Origin: JAWLBM01 sp041687675
GTDB lineage: Bacteria; Pseudomonadota; Alphaproteobacteria; Rhizobiales; Pleomorphomonadaceae
Direction: 5' to 3'
DNA length: 64,000 nucleotides
Assembly: GCA_041687675.1 (NCBI GenBank)
Contig: JAWLBM010000016.1
Span: 28,745-92,744 of the forward strand
The number at the start of each line of letters is the position of its first letter. Position 1 is the stretch's first letter. Position numbers and translations under genes: made by a program. The notes below the pieces were generated by a model, which was given only the letters and a program-made list of their open reading frames with translations, searched no databases and was not told the origin of the DNA. This document shows positions 26,613 through 35,289 of the stretch, piece after piece.

Positions 26613-28691
26613 ATGGCGAAACTGATCGTCGACGGAACCGAGATCGAGGTCGCGCCCGAGGCGACCCTGCTGCAGGCCTGCGAGCAGGCCGGGGCGGAGG
26701 TTCCGCGCTTCTGCTTCCACGAGCGGCTGTCGATCGCCGGCAACTGCCGCATGTGCCTCGTCGAGGTCAAGGGCGGCCCGCCGAAGCCGACCGCCTCCTG
26801 CGCCATGCAGGTGAAGGACCTCCGGCCCGGCCCGAACGGCGAGCCGCCCGTCGTGCTGACCAAGTCGCCGATGGTGAAGAAGGCCCGCGAGGGCGTGATG
26901 GAGTTCCTGCTGATCAACCATCCGCTCGACTGCCCGATCTGCGACCAGGGCGGCGAGTGCGACCTGCAGGACCAGGCGATGGCCTATGGCGTCGACACCT
27001 CGCGCTACCACGAGAACAAGCGCGCGGTGGAGGACAAGTACGTCGGCGCGCTGGTCAAGACGATCATGAACCGGTGCATCCACTGCACCCGCTGCGTGCG
27101 CTTCACCACCGAGGTGGCGGGCGTGTCGGAGCTCGGCCTGATCGGCCGCGGCGAGGACGCCGAGATCACCACCTATCTCGAGCAGGCGATGAGCTCGGAG
27201 CTGCAGGGCAACGTCATCGACCTCTGCCCGGTCGGCGCGCTGACCTCCAAGCCCTATGCCTTCCAGGCCCGTCCCTGGGAGCTGTCGAAGACCGAGTCGA
27301 TCGACGTCATGGACGCGGTCGGCTCGGCGATCCGGGTGGACGCGCGCGGCCGCGAGGTGATGCGCATCCTGCCGCGCCTCAACGAGGCGGTGAACGAGGA
27401 GTGGATCTCCGACAAGACCCGCTTCGTCTGGGACGGCCTCAGGACCCAGCGCCTCGACCGGCCCTATGTGCGCGTCGACGGCCGCCTGCGCCCCGCCTCC
27501 TGGGGGGAGGCCTTCAACGCCGTGGCCGCGGCGGTGAAGGGCCGGCCGGCGAACCGGATCGGCGCCATCGCCGGCGACCTCGCCTCGGTGGAGGAGATGT
27601 GGGCGCTGAAGGGCCTGATGACGGCGCTCGGCTCCGCCAACCTCGACTGCCGCCAGGACGGGGCCAGGATCGACCCCGCCCTCGGCCGCGCCGGCTACGT
27701 GTTCGGGCCGACCATCGAGGGCATCGAGCAGGCCGACGCGATCCTCATCATCGGCTCCAATCCGCGCCGCGAGGCGGCGGTGCTCAACGCCCGCATCCGC
27801 AAGCGCTGGCGCGCCTCCATGCTGCCGATCTTCGTGATCGGCGAGGCGGCGGAGCTCACCTATCCCTACACCCACCTCGGCGCCGGCCCCGAGTCGCTCA
27901 CCGGGCTCGACGCCGCCGCGCGGGAGACGCTCGCCAAGGCCGAGCGGCCGCTGATCCTCGTCGGCCCCGGCGCGATCGCCCGGCCGGACGGGGCGGCGGT
28001 GCTCGCCGCCGCGGCGAAGCTCGCCGGCGAGGTGGGCGCGGTCGCGGAGGGCTGGAACGGCTTCGCCGTGCTGCACGCCGCCGCCTCGCGCGTCGGCGGC
28101 CTCGACATCGGCTTCGTGCCGGGCGAGGGCGGCCTCGACGTCGAGGGCATGACCGGGGAGGGCGCGCTGGACGTGCTGTTCCTCCTCGGCGCCGACGAGA
28201 TCGACATGGCGCGGCTGAAGAGCCCCTTCGTGGTCTACATCGGCAGCCACGGCGACGCGGGTGCCCACCGGGCCGACGTGATCCTGCCGGGCGCGGCCTA
28301 CACGGAGAAGTCGGGCACCTACCTCAACACCGAGGGCCGGGTGCAGATGACCAACCGCGCCAACTTCCCGCCGGGCGAGGCCCGCGAGGACTGGGCGATC
28401 CTGCGCGCGCTCTCCGACGTGCTCGGGCGGCGGCTGCCGTTCGACAGCATGTCGCAGCTGCGCGCGGGCCTCTACGAGGCGCACCCGGACCTGATGGCGG
28501 TCGACGACATCGTGCCGGTCGACGGCGGCGACGTCGCGCGGGTCGCGGCGGTCGGCGGCGCGGTCGGCTCCGCGCCCTTCGCCAGCCCCGTCACCGACTT
28601 CTACCTGACAAACCCGATCGCGCGGGCCTCCGCGGTCATGGCCGAGTGCTCGGCCATGTCCAACGGCGACGTCCGGGTCGCGGCGGAATGA
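26613..28691 (+). CDS. nuoG: NADH-quinone oxidoreductase subunit G
   Basis: 75-kDa-type FeS subunit. 692 residues starting at the ATG 26,613 (MAKLIVDGTEIEV). An N-terminal [2Fe-2S] ferredoxin domain has ligands in CFHERLSIAGNCRMC; next come HPLDCPICDQGGECDLQD (N5 ligands), CIHCTRCVRF and CPVGALTSKP, then a molybdopterin-oxidoreductase-like domain from about 220 to the end. The extra N7 cysteine cluster of E. coli-type NuoG is not evident. The 85-bp gap from nuoF is GC-rich and empty. Confidence 0.95.
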   Translation: MAKLIVDGTEIEVAPEATLLQACEQAGAEVPRFCFHERLSIAGNCRMCLVEVKGGPPKPTASCAMQVKDLRPGPNGEPPVVLTKSPMVKKAREGVMEFLLINHPLDCPICDQGGECDLQDQAMAYGVDTSRYHENKRAVEDKYVGALVKTIMNRCIHCTRCVRFTTEVAGVSELGLIGRGEDAEITTYLEQAMSSELQGNVIDLCPVGALTSKPYAFQARPWELSKTESIDVMDAVGSAIRVDARGREVMRILPRLNEAVNEEWISDKTRFVWDGLRTQRLDRPYVRVDGRLRPASWGEAFNAVAAAVKGRPANRIGAIAGDLASVEEMWALKGLMTALGSANLDCRQDGARIDPALGRAGYVFGPTIEGIEQADAILIIGSNPRREAAVLNARIRKRWRASMLPIFVIGEAAELTYPYTHLGAGPESLTGLDAAARETLAKAERPLILVGPGAIARPDGAAVLAAAAKLAGEVGAVAEGWNGFAVLHAAASRVGGLDIGFVPGEGGLDVEGMTGEGALDVLFLLGADEIDMARLKSPFVVYIGSHGDAGAHRADVILPGAAYTEKSGTYLNTEGRVQMTNRANFPPGEAREDWAILRALSDVLGRRLPFDSMSQLRAGLYEAHPDLMAVDDIVPVDGGDVARVAAVGGAVGSAPFASPVTDFYLTNPIARASAVMAECSAMSNGDVRVAAE

Positions 28692-28704
28692 GGACGGCCA
28701 CCCC

Positions 28705-29751
28705 ATGAACTTCTGGTCCGACATCGCCTGGCCGGTGGCCGTCATCCTGGGGCAGAGCGTGCTGCTCCTCGTGGTGCTGCTGGTGTTCGTCGCCTACCTG
28801 CTCTACGCCGACCGCAAGATCTGGGCGGCGGTGCAGATCCGCCGCGGCCCGAACGTGGTCGGGCCCTGGGGCCTGTTCCAGTCCTTCGCCGACCTGTTGA
28901 AGTTCGTGCTGAAGGAGCCGGTGATCCCGGCCGGCGCCTCGAAGAGCCTGTTCCTGCTGGCGCCGCTGGTGACGACCACGCTGGCGCTGCTCGCCTGGGC
29001 GGTGGTGCCGGTGGCCGACGGCTGGGTGATCGCCGACATCAACATCGGCATCCTGTTCATCTTCGCGATCTCGTCGCTGATGGTCTACGGCATCATCATC
29101 GGCGGCTGGGCGTCCAACTCGAAGTACCCGTTCCTTTCGGCGCTGCGCTCGGCGGCGCAGATGGTCTCCTACGAGGTGTCGATCGGCTTCGTGATCATCA
29201 CCGTGCTGCTCTGCGCCGGCTCGCTGAACCTCTCGGCGATCGTGCTGTCGCAGCAGGTTGGCCTTGCGAACATGATCGGGCTGCCGTGGCTGACGTTCCT
29301 CAACTGGTACTGGCTGCCGCTGTTCCCGATGTTCGTGATCTTCTTCATCTCGGCGCTGGCTGAGACGAACCGCCCGCCGTTCGACCTCGTCGAGGCGGAG
29401 TCGGAGCTGGTCGCGGGCTTCATGGTGGAGTACGGCTCCACCCCGTACATGATGTTCATGCTCGGCGAGTACGTGGCGATCGTCACCATGTGCGCGCTGA
29501 CGGTGATCCTGTTCATGGGCGGCTGGCTGCCGCCGCTGGACATTCCGCCGTTCAACTGGATCCCCGGCGTGATCTGGTTCACGGCAAAGACCTGCCTCGT
29601 CTTCTTCTTCATCGCCATGGCCAAGGCGATGGTGCCCCGCTACCGCTATGACCAGCTCATGCGGCTCGGCTGGAAGGTGTTCCTGCCGATCTCGCTGGCG
29701 ATGGTGGTGATCGTGGCGGGCGTGCTGCAGATCACCGGCTGGGCGGCCTGA
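28705..29751 (+). CDS. nuoH: NADH-quinone oxidoreductase subunit H
   Basis: Membrane subunit that forms most of the quinone entry channel and E-channel. 348 residues, eight transmembrane helices, with YADRKIWAAVQIRRGPNVVGPWG near the start and the conserved glutamate-rich loop LAETNRPPFDLVEAESELV at about residues 215-233. An unknown membrane protein gene follows after four bases. Confidence 0.96.
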   Translation: MNFWSDIAWPVAVILGQSVLLLVVLLVFVAYLLYADRKIWAAVQIRRGPNVVGPWGLFQSFADLLKFVLKEPVIPAGASKSLFLLAPLVTTTLALLAWAVVPVADGWVIADINIGILFIFAISSLMVYGIIIGGWASNSKYPFLSALRSAAQMVSYEVSIGFVIITVLLCAGSLNLSAIVLSQQVGLANMIGLPWLTFLNWYWLPLFPMFVIFFISALAETNRPPFDLVEAESELVAGFMVEYGSTPYMMFMLGEYVAIVTMCALTVILFMGGWLPPLDIPPFNWIPGVIWFTAKTCLVFFFIAMAKAMVPRYRYDQLMRLGWKVFLPISLAMVVIVAGVLQITGWAA

Positions 29752-29755
29752 GCGG

Positions 29756-29992
29756 ATGCCGGAGCTGCCGCTCGCCGGAGTGATTGGCGCCGCCGTGGGG
29801 GTGGGCGTCGGGATCCTCGACTACGCGATCATCGCCGGGCTGATCCGGCGGCTGGTCGCGCGGCGGACGGAGGCGGTCGACCCGGCCCGGGTCGACCTGG
29901 TGATGAAGGGCCTGTTCGTGGTGAACGCGCTGGTGTTCGGCGGACTGGGCTGGTGGGTCGGTGTCTCGGTCGCAGGCATCGGCATCGAGTGA
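29756..29992 (+). CDS. Unknown 78-aa membrane protein inside the nuo operon
   Basis: I do not recognise the family. The gene starts four bases after nuoH and ends 49 bases before nuoI, in the position where canonical operons have nothing. The product has two predicted membrane segments, residues about 5-29 (glycine/valine-rich, AAVGVGVGILDYAIIAGLI) and about 51-74 (FVVNALVFGGLGWWVGVSV), joined by a basic then acidic loop (RRLVARRTEAVDPARVD). Codon use matches its neighbours, so it is probably real and co-transcribed. It could be a lineage-specific complex I accessory or assembly factor, or an unrelated passenger. Confidence 0.65.
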   Translation: MPELPLAGVIGAAVGVGVGILDYAIIAGLIRRLVARRTEAVDPARVDLVMKGLFVVNALVFGGLGWWVGVSVAGIGIE

Positions 29993-30041
29993 GACATGGA
30001 CGGCGCGCCGACGGCGGGCCCGACGAGAGGATGACACGGTC

Positions 30042-30530
30042 ATGGCGGTCGACGCGGTTGCCCGTTCGCTGCTTCTGAAGGAGTTCGTCTCCGGGTTCTT
30101 CCTGGCGATGCGCTATTTCTTCAAGCCGAAGCCGACGATCAACTATCCCTTCGAGAAGAACCCGAGCTCGCCGCGGTTCCGCGGCGAGCACGCCCTTCGC
30201 CGCTATCCCAACGGCGAGGAGCGCTGCATCGCCTGCAAGCTCTGCGAGGCGATCTGCCCGGCGCAGGCGATCACCATCGAGGCGGGGCCGCGCCGCAACG
30301 ACGGCACGCGGCGCACCACCCGCTACGACATCGACATGGTGAAGTGCATCTACTGCGGCTTCTGCCAGGAGGCCTGCCCGGTGGACGCCATCGTCGAGGG
30401 GCCGAACTTCGAGTTCGCCACCGAGACGCGCGAGGAGCTCTACTACGACAAGGAGCGCCTGCTCGCGAACGGCGACCGCTGGGAGCGGGAGATCGCCCGC
30501 AACATCAAGCTGGACGCACCCTACCGCTGA
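30042..30530 (+). CDS. nuoI: NADH-quinone oxidoreductase subunit I
   Basis: 23-kDa-type ferredoxin subunit carrying N6a and N6b. 162 residues starting at the ATG 30,042; the open frame upstream has no family sequence. An amphipathic N-terminal helix (LLLKEFVSGFFLAMRYFF) is followed by CIACKLCEAICP and CIYCGFCQEACP, each with a fourth distal cysteine. 167 bp of GC-rich, gene-free DNA separate it from nuoJ. Confidence 0.97.
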   Translation: MAVDAVARSLLLKEFVSGFFLAMRYFFKPKPTINYPFEKNPSSPRFRGEHALRRYPNGEERCIACKLCEAICPAQAITIEAGPRRNDGTRRTTRYDIDMVKCIYCGFCQEACPVDAIVEGPNFEFATETREELYYDKERLLANGDRWEREIARNIKLDAPYR

Positions 30531-30697
30531 GGCGGGGCGGCGCCGCCCGGGGGCGGGGGCGCCGCGGTGGGCGAGGACGACGACGCGCCGCCTGCCAGGG
30601 CGGCGCGGTGCTGAACGGGAACCAGGGGGCGGGCGCGCGTGGCGGCCGCTCCGCGAGGCGAGGGCGCCGGCCCCGCCACGGGGGCTGAGAGAAGACC

Positions 30698-31303
30698 ATG
30701 ATCATCGCTTTCTTCTTCTACCTGTTCGCCGCGGTCACCATCGCTTCGGCGGTGATGGTGATTTCGGCCCGCAACCCCGTGCACTCGGTGTTGTTCCTGA
30801 TCCTCGCCTTCGTGAACGCCGCCGGGCTGTTCATGCTGGCCGGGGCCGAGTTCCTGGCGCTGATCCTGATCGTCGTCTACGTCGGCGCGGTGGCGGTGCT
30901 GTTCCTGTTCGTGGTGATGATGCTCGACGTCGACTTCGCCGAGCTCCGCCAGGGCTTCCTGCAGTACCTGCCGGTCGGCGTGCTGATCGGGGTGGTGTTC
31001 CTGGCCGAGCTGCTGTTCGTGGTCGGCGCCTGGGTGTTCGCGCCGACGGCGCCGACGCCGGCGCCGATCCCGCCGCTCGAGGCCGTCTCCAACATCGAGG
31101 CGATCGGGGCGCTGCTCTACACCCGCTACGTCTTCTTCTTCCAGGCGGCCGGCATGGTGCTGCTGGTGGCGATGATCGGCGCCATCGTGCTGACGCTCCG
31201 CCACCGGGAGAACGTCAAGCGCCAGGTCGTCGCCGACCAGGTGGCCCGCACCAAGGCCACCTCGATCGAGATCCGCCACGTCGAGCCGGGCAGGGGGCTC
31301 TGA
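30698..31303 (+). CDS. nuoJ: NADH-quinone oxidoreductase subunit J
   Basis: Membrane subunit with five helices; the third contains the YVGAVAVLFLFVVMML segment whose helix turns during coupling. 201 residues, normal length. Its stop overlaps the ATG of a 14-codon micro-ORF (TGATG at 31,301-31,305). Confidence 0.95.
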   Translation: MIIAFFFYLFAAVTIASAVMVISARNPVHSVLFLILAFVNAAGLFMLAGAEFLALILIVVYVGAVAVLFLFVVMMLDVDFAELRQGFLQYLPVGVLIGVVFLAELLFVVGAWVFAPTAPTPAPIPPLEAVSNIEAIGALLYTRYVFFFQAAGMVLLVAMIGAIVLTLRHRENVKRQVVADQVARTKATSIEIRHVEPGRGL

Positions 31304-31347
31304 TGTCCGCCGCCCCGTCCGCCGTGTCCAAGAAGCAGGAAGGCTGA
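31303..31347 (+). CDS. Possible 14-aa micro-ORF between nuoJ and nuoK
   Basis: An ATG overlapping the nuoJ stop opens 14 codons (MSAAPSAVSKKQEG) that end three bases before the nuoK ATG. The GCAGGAAGGC that would serve as the nuoK ribosome site lies inside it. It fills the whole nuoJ-nuoK gap, so it may simply carry ribosomes across, coupling the two genes. There is no evidence that the peptide itself has a job, and chance is possible. Confidence 0.35.
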   Translation: MSAAPSAVSKKQEG

Positions 31348-31350
31348 CCC

Positions 31351-31659
31351 ATGGTCATCGGTCTGTCGCACTACCTTTCGGTCGCTGCGATCCTCTTCAC
31401 CCTCGGGATCCTGGGGATCTTCCTCAACCGGAAGAACGTGATCGTCATCCTGATGTCGATCGAGTTGATCCTGCTCGCAGTGAACCTCAACCTGGTCGCC
31501 TTCTCCGCGCACCTCAACGACCTCACCGGCCAGATCTTCGCGCTGTTCATCCTGACGGTGGCGGCGGCGGAGGCGGCCATCGGCCTCGCCATCCTGGTCG
31601 TGTTCTACCGCAACCGCGGCTCCATCGCGGTCGAAGACATCAACATGATGAAGGGCTGA
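31351..31659 (+). CDS. nuoK: NADH-quinone oxidoreductase subunit K
   Basis: Small three-helix proton-pathway subunit, 102 residues. The two functional glutamates are in MSIELILLAVN (helix 2) and AAAEAAIGLAI (helix 3). Followed seven bases later by nuoL. Confidence 0.97.
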   Translation: MVIGLSHYLSVAAILFTLGILGIFLNRKNVIVILMSIELILLAVNLNLVAFSAHLNDLTGQIFALFILTVAAAEAAIGLAILVVFYRNRGSIAVEDINMMKG

Positions 31660-31666
31660 GGACGAC

Positions 31667-33745
31667 ATGTACTCCCTCATCGTTTTCCTCCCCCTCATCG
31701 GCTTCCTCGTTGCCGGCGCGATCGCCCTGTGGGGCGCGGCGCAGACGGTGCCGGCCCCGACCGTCGGTCCGCACGGATCCGCGCACGACCACCACGCGGC
31801 CGCGGACGACCACGGCCACGACGACCACGCCCACGGCCCGGTCGAGGCGGCCGCCCCGGGGTCGCGGATCGCCGAGATCGTCACCACCGGCGCGCTGCTG
31901 GTGTCGGCCGTGCTGTCCTGGGTCGCGCTGATCCAGGTCGGCTTCGGCGAGGGCGAGGCCTTCACCGTGCCGGTGATGCAGTGGATGGTCTCCGGCGCGC
32001 TCGCCGTCGACTGGGCCTTCCGCATCGACACGCTGACGGTGATGATGCTGGTGGTGGTGACGACCGTCTCCTCGCTCGTCCACGTCTACTCGATCGGCTA
32101 CATGGCCGAGGATCCGGGCCGCCCGCGCTTCTTCGCCTACCTGTCGCTGTTCACCTTCGCCATGCTGATGCTGGTGACCAGCGACAACCTCGTGCAGATG
32201 TTCTTCGGCTGGGAGGGCGTCGGCCTCGCCTCCTACCTGCTGATCGGCTTCTGGTACAAGAAGCCCTCCGCCAACGCCGCGGCGATCAAGGCCTTCATCG
32301 TCAACCGCGTCGGCGACTTCGGCTTCGCGCTCGGCATCTTCGGCGTCTTCGTGATGTTCGGATCGGTGTCCTTCGAGGCGATCTTCGCCAGCGTCGAGGA
32401 GGTGGCCGGCCAGCCGATCCTGTTCCTCGGCGAGACCTTCGACGCGATGACGGTGATCTGCCTTCTGCTCTTCATGGGCGCGATGGGCAAGTCGGCGCAG
32501 TTCCTGCTGCACACCTGGCTGCCGGACGCGATGGAGGGCCCGACCCCGGTGTCCGCCCTCATCCACGCCGCGACCATGGTGACCGCGGGCGTCTTCATGG
32601 TGGCCCGGCTGTCGCCGCTGTTCGAGCAGAGCCACACCGCGCTCACCGTCGTCACGCTGGTCGGCGCCACCACGGCCTTCTTCGCGGCGACGGTCGGCCT
32701 CGTCCAGAACGACATCAAGCGGGTGATCGCCTACTCGACCTGCTCGCAGCTCGGCTACATGTTCGTCGCGCTCGGCGTCGGCGCCTACGGGGTGGGCGTG
32801 TTCCACCTGTTCACCCACGCCTTCTTCAAGGCGCTGCTCTTCCTCGGCGCCGGCTCGGTCATCCATGCGATGCACCACGAGCAGGACATGCGGAAGATGG
32901 GCGGACTTCGCTCCAGGATCCCGCTCACCTTCTGGATGATGACCATCGGCACCCTGGCGCTGACCGGCGTCGGCATTCCGCTGACGCACATCGGCTTCGC
33001 CGGCTTCCTGTCGAAGGACGCCGTGATCGAGGCGGCCTATGCGGGCGAGAACGCCTTCGCCGGCTACGCCTTCGGGCTGACGGTGATCTCGGCGGCGTTG
33101 ACCAGCTTCTACTCCTGGCGCCTCGTCTTCCTCACCTTCTTCGGCCGCTCGCGGGCCGACGCGCATACCTACGAGCACGCGCACGAGAGCCCGCTGGTGA
33201 TGACGATCCCGCTGATCGTCCTCGCCGTCGGCGCCGTCCTCGCCGGCATGGTGTTCTACGGGCCGTTCATCGGCGAGAGCCAGGCGGAGTTCTGGCGCGG
33301 ATCGCTCTTCTACGGCGCCGAGAACCACATCCTGCACGACATGCACGAGGTGCCGACCTGGGTGAAGGTCTCGCCCTTCGTCGCCATGCTCGCCGGCCTC
33401 TCGGTGTCCTACTGGTTCTACATCGTCGATCCGGAGCAGCCGCGCCGGCTCGCCGCCCAGCACGACGCGCTGTACCAGTTCCTGCTCAACAAGTGGTACT
33501 TCGACGAGCTCTACGACCTGATCTTCGTCCGCCCGGCCAAGGCTATCGGCCGCTTCCTTTGGAAGACCGGCGACGGGACCATCATCGACGGCTACGGCCC
33601 CAACGGCGTCGCCGCCTGGGTCCAGGACGTCAGCGCCCGGGTCGTGCGGCTGCAGACCGGGTACATCTACCACTACGCCTTCGCCATGCTGATCGGTGTC
33701 GCCGCCCTCATCACCTGGGCCATGTTCACCGGGGGGGTCAACTGA
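31667..33745 (+). CDS. nuoL: NADH-quinone oxidoreductase subunit L, with histidine-rich loop
   Basis: Largest antiporter-like subunit at the end of the membrane arm, with the long lateral helix at its C-terminus. 692 residues. The antiporter core has GWEGVGLASYLLIGFW, the LLHTWLPDAMEGPTPVSALIHAATMV lysine/histidine pathway, and KRVIAYSTCSQLGYM. Between the first and second helices, residues 36-56 contain eight histidines interspersed with Asp and Ala (HGSAHDHHAAADDHGHDDH lies within), a feature absent from E. coli NuoL. Stop overlaps the nuoM ATG by one base. Confidence 0.96.
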   Translation: MYSLIVFLPLIGFLVAGAIALWGAAQTVPAPTVGPHGSAHDHHAAADDHGHDDHAHGPVEAAAPGSRIAEIVTTGALLVSAVLSWVALIQVGFGEGEAFTVPVMQWMVSGALAVDWAFRIDTLTVMMLVVVTTVSSLVHVYSIGYMAEDPGRPRFFAYLSLFTFAMLMLVTSDNLVQMFFGWEGVGLASYLLIGFWYKKPSANAAAIKAFIVNRVGDFGFALGIFGVFVMFGSVSFEAIFASVEEVAGQPILFLGETFDAMTVICLLLFMGAMGKSAQFLLHTWLPDAMEGPTPVSALIHAATMVTAGVFMVARLSPLFEQSHTALTVVTLVGATTAFFAATVGLVQNDIKRVIAYSTCSQLGYMFVALGVGAYGVGVFHLFTHAFFKALLFLGAGSVIHAMHHEQDMRKMGGLRSRIPLTFWMMTIGTLALTGVGIPLTHIGFAGFLSKDAVIEAAYAGENAFAGYAFGLTVISAALTSFYSWRLVFLTFFGRSRADAHTYEHAHESPLVMTIPLIVLAVGAVLAGMVFYGPFIGESQAEFWRGSLFYGAENHILHDMHEVPTWVKVSPFVAMLAGLSVSYWFYIVDPEQPRRLAAQHDALYQFLLNKWYFDELYDLIFVRPAKAIGRFLWKTGDGTIIDGYGPNGVAAWVQDVSARVVRLQTGYIYHYAFAMLIGVAALITWAMFTGGVN

Positions 33746-35274
33746 TGGGCGGCATCCCGCTTCTCTCGCTCACCACGTTCCTGCCGCTGGCGGGCGTGCT
33801 GTTCATCCTCCTCGTCCGTGCGCAGGACGAGGTGGCCTTGATGAACATCCGCCGCGTCGCGCTGCTCACCACCATCGTCACCTTCGTGGTGTCGCTCGGC
33901 ATCTGGGTGAACTTCGACCCGGCCAACCCCGGCTTCCAGCTGGTGGAGGAGGCCGAGTGGATGACCGGCTTCTTCTCCTACCGGATGGGCGTCGACGGCA
34001 TCTCGGTGATGTTCGTCCTGCTGACCACCTTCCTGATGCCCTTCTGCATCCTGGCGAGCTGGCATGCGATCGAGCACAGGGTGAAGGAGTACATGATCGC
34101 CTTCCTCGTGCTCGAGACGCTGATGATCGGCGTCTTCTGCGCGCTGGACATCGTGGTCTTCTACGTCTTCTTCGAGGGCGGCCTGATCCCGATGTTCCTG
34201 ATCATCGGCGTGTGGGGCGGCAAGCGGCGCGTCTACGCCAGCTACAAGTTCTTCCTCTACACCCTGCTCGGCTCGCTGCTTATGCTGGTCGCCATCATGG
34301 CGATGTACTGGACGGCCGGGACGACCGACATCGCCCGCCTGATGGAGTACGACTTCCCGGCGTCGATGCAGACCTGGCTGTGGCTCGCCTTCTTCGCCTC
34401 CTTCGCGGTGAAGATGCCGATGTGGCCGGTGCACACCTGGCTGCCGGACGCGCACGTCGAGGCGCCCACGGCGGGCTCGGTGATCCTCGCCGGCATCCTG
34501 CTGAAGATGGGCGGCTACGGCTTCCTGCGCTTCTCGCTGCCGATGTTCCCGCTGGCGAGCGCGGACTTCGCCCCGCTGGTGTTCACCCTGTCGGTGGTGG
34601 CGATCATCTACACCTCGCTGGTCGCGCTGATGCAGGAGGACATCAAGAAGCTGATCGCCTACTCGTCGGTCGCCCACATGGGCTTCGTGACGATGGGCAT
34701 CTTCACGATGAACGAGCAGGGCATCCAGGGCGCCATCTTCCAGATGATCTCCCACGGCCTCGTCTCGGGCGCGCTGTTCCTCTCGGTCGGCGTCATCTAC
34801 GACCGGATGCACACCCGCGAGATCGACGCCTATGGCGGCCTCGTCAACCGGATGCCGGTCTACGCCACCGTGTTCCTGGTGTTCACCATGGCCAACGTCG
34901 GCCTGCCGGGCACCTCGGGCTTCGTCGGCGAGTTCCTGACCCTGCTCGCGGCCTTCCGCGTCAACACCTGGGTGGCCTTCTTCGCCACCACGGGCGTGAT
35001 CCTCTCCGCCGGCTACGCGCTGTGGCTGTTCCGCAAGGTGGTCTGGGGCTCGCTCACCAAGGCGACGCTGAAGTCGATCCTCGACCTCGACCGCCGCGAG
35101 ATGGCGACGCTCGCCCCGCTGGCCGCGCTGATCATCCTCTTCGGCGTCTACCCGATGCCGATCCTCGAGGCCTGCGCGGCCTCGGTGTCGGCCCTCGTCA
35201 CCAACTACCAGGCGGCGCTCGACGCCGCCGCCCAGGCAACCGCGCTCGCCGAACCGGCGATCCTGGTCCGCTGA
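33745..35274 (+). CDS. nuoM: NADH-quinone oxidoreductase subunit M
   Basis: Antiporter-like proton-pumping subunit of 14 helices. 509 residues starting at the ATG 33,745. Diagnostic segments: FFEGGLIPMFLIIGVWGG with the key glutamate, the MWPVHTWLPDAHVEAPTAGS block, KKLIAYSSVAHMGFV and GTSGFVGEFL. The antisense strand stays open across nuoM, nuoN and birA for over 1,100 codons, but only this strand encodes family sequence. Confidence 0.97.
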   Translation: MGGIPLLSLTTFLPLAGVLFILLVRAQDEVALMNIRRVALLTTIVTFVVSLGIWVNFDPANPGFQLVEEAEWMTGFFSYRMGVDGISVMFVLLTTFLMPFCILASWHAIEHRVKEYMIAFLVLETLMIGVFCALDIVVFYVFFEGGLIPMFLIIGVWGGKRRVYASYKFFLYTLLGSLLMLVAIMAMYWTAGTTDIARLMEYDFPASMQTWLWLAFFASFAVKMPMWPVHTWLPDAHVEAPTAGSVILAGILLKMGGYGFLRFSLPMFPLASADFAPLVFTLSVVAIIYTSLVALMQEDIKKLIAYSSVAHMGFVTMGIFTMNEQGIQGAIFQMISHGLVSGALFLSVGVIYDRMHTREIDAYGGLVNRMPVYATVFLVFTMANVGLPGTSGFVGEFLTLLAAFRVNTWVAFFATTGVILSAGYALWLFRKVVWGSLTKATLKSILDLDRREMATLAPLAALIILFGVYPMPILEACAASVSALVTNYQAALDAAAQATALAEPAILVR

Positions 35275-35289
35275 GCCATCGAGGACACC

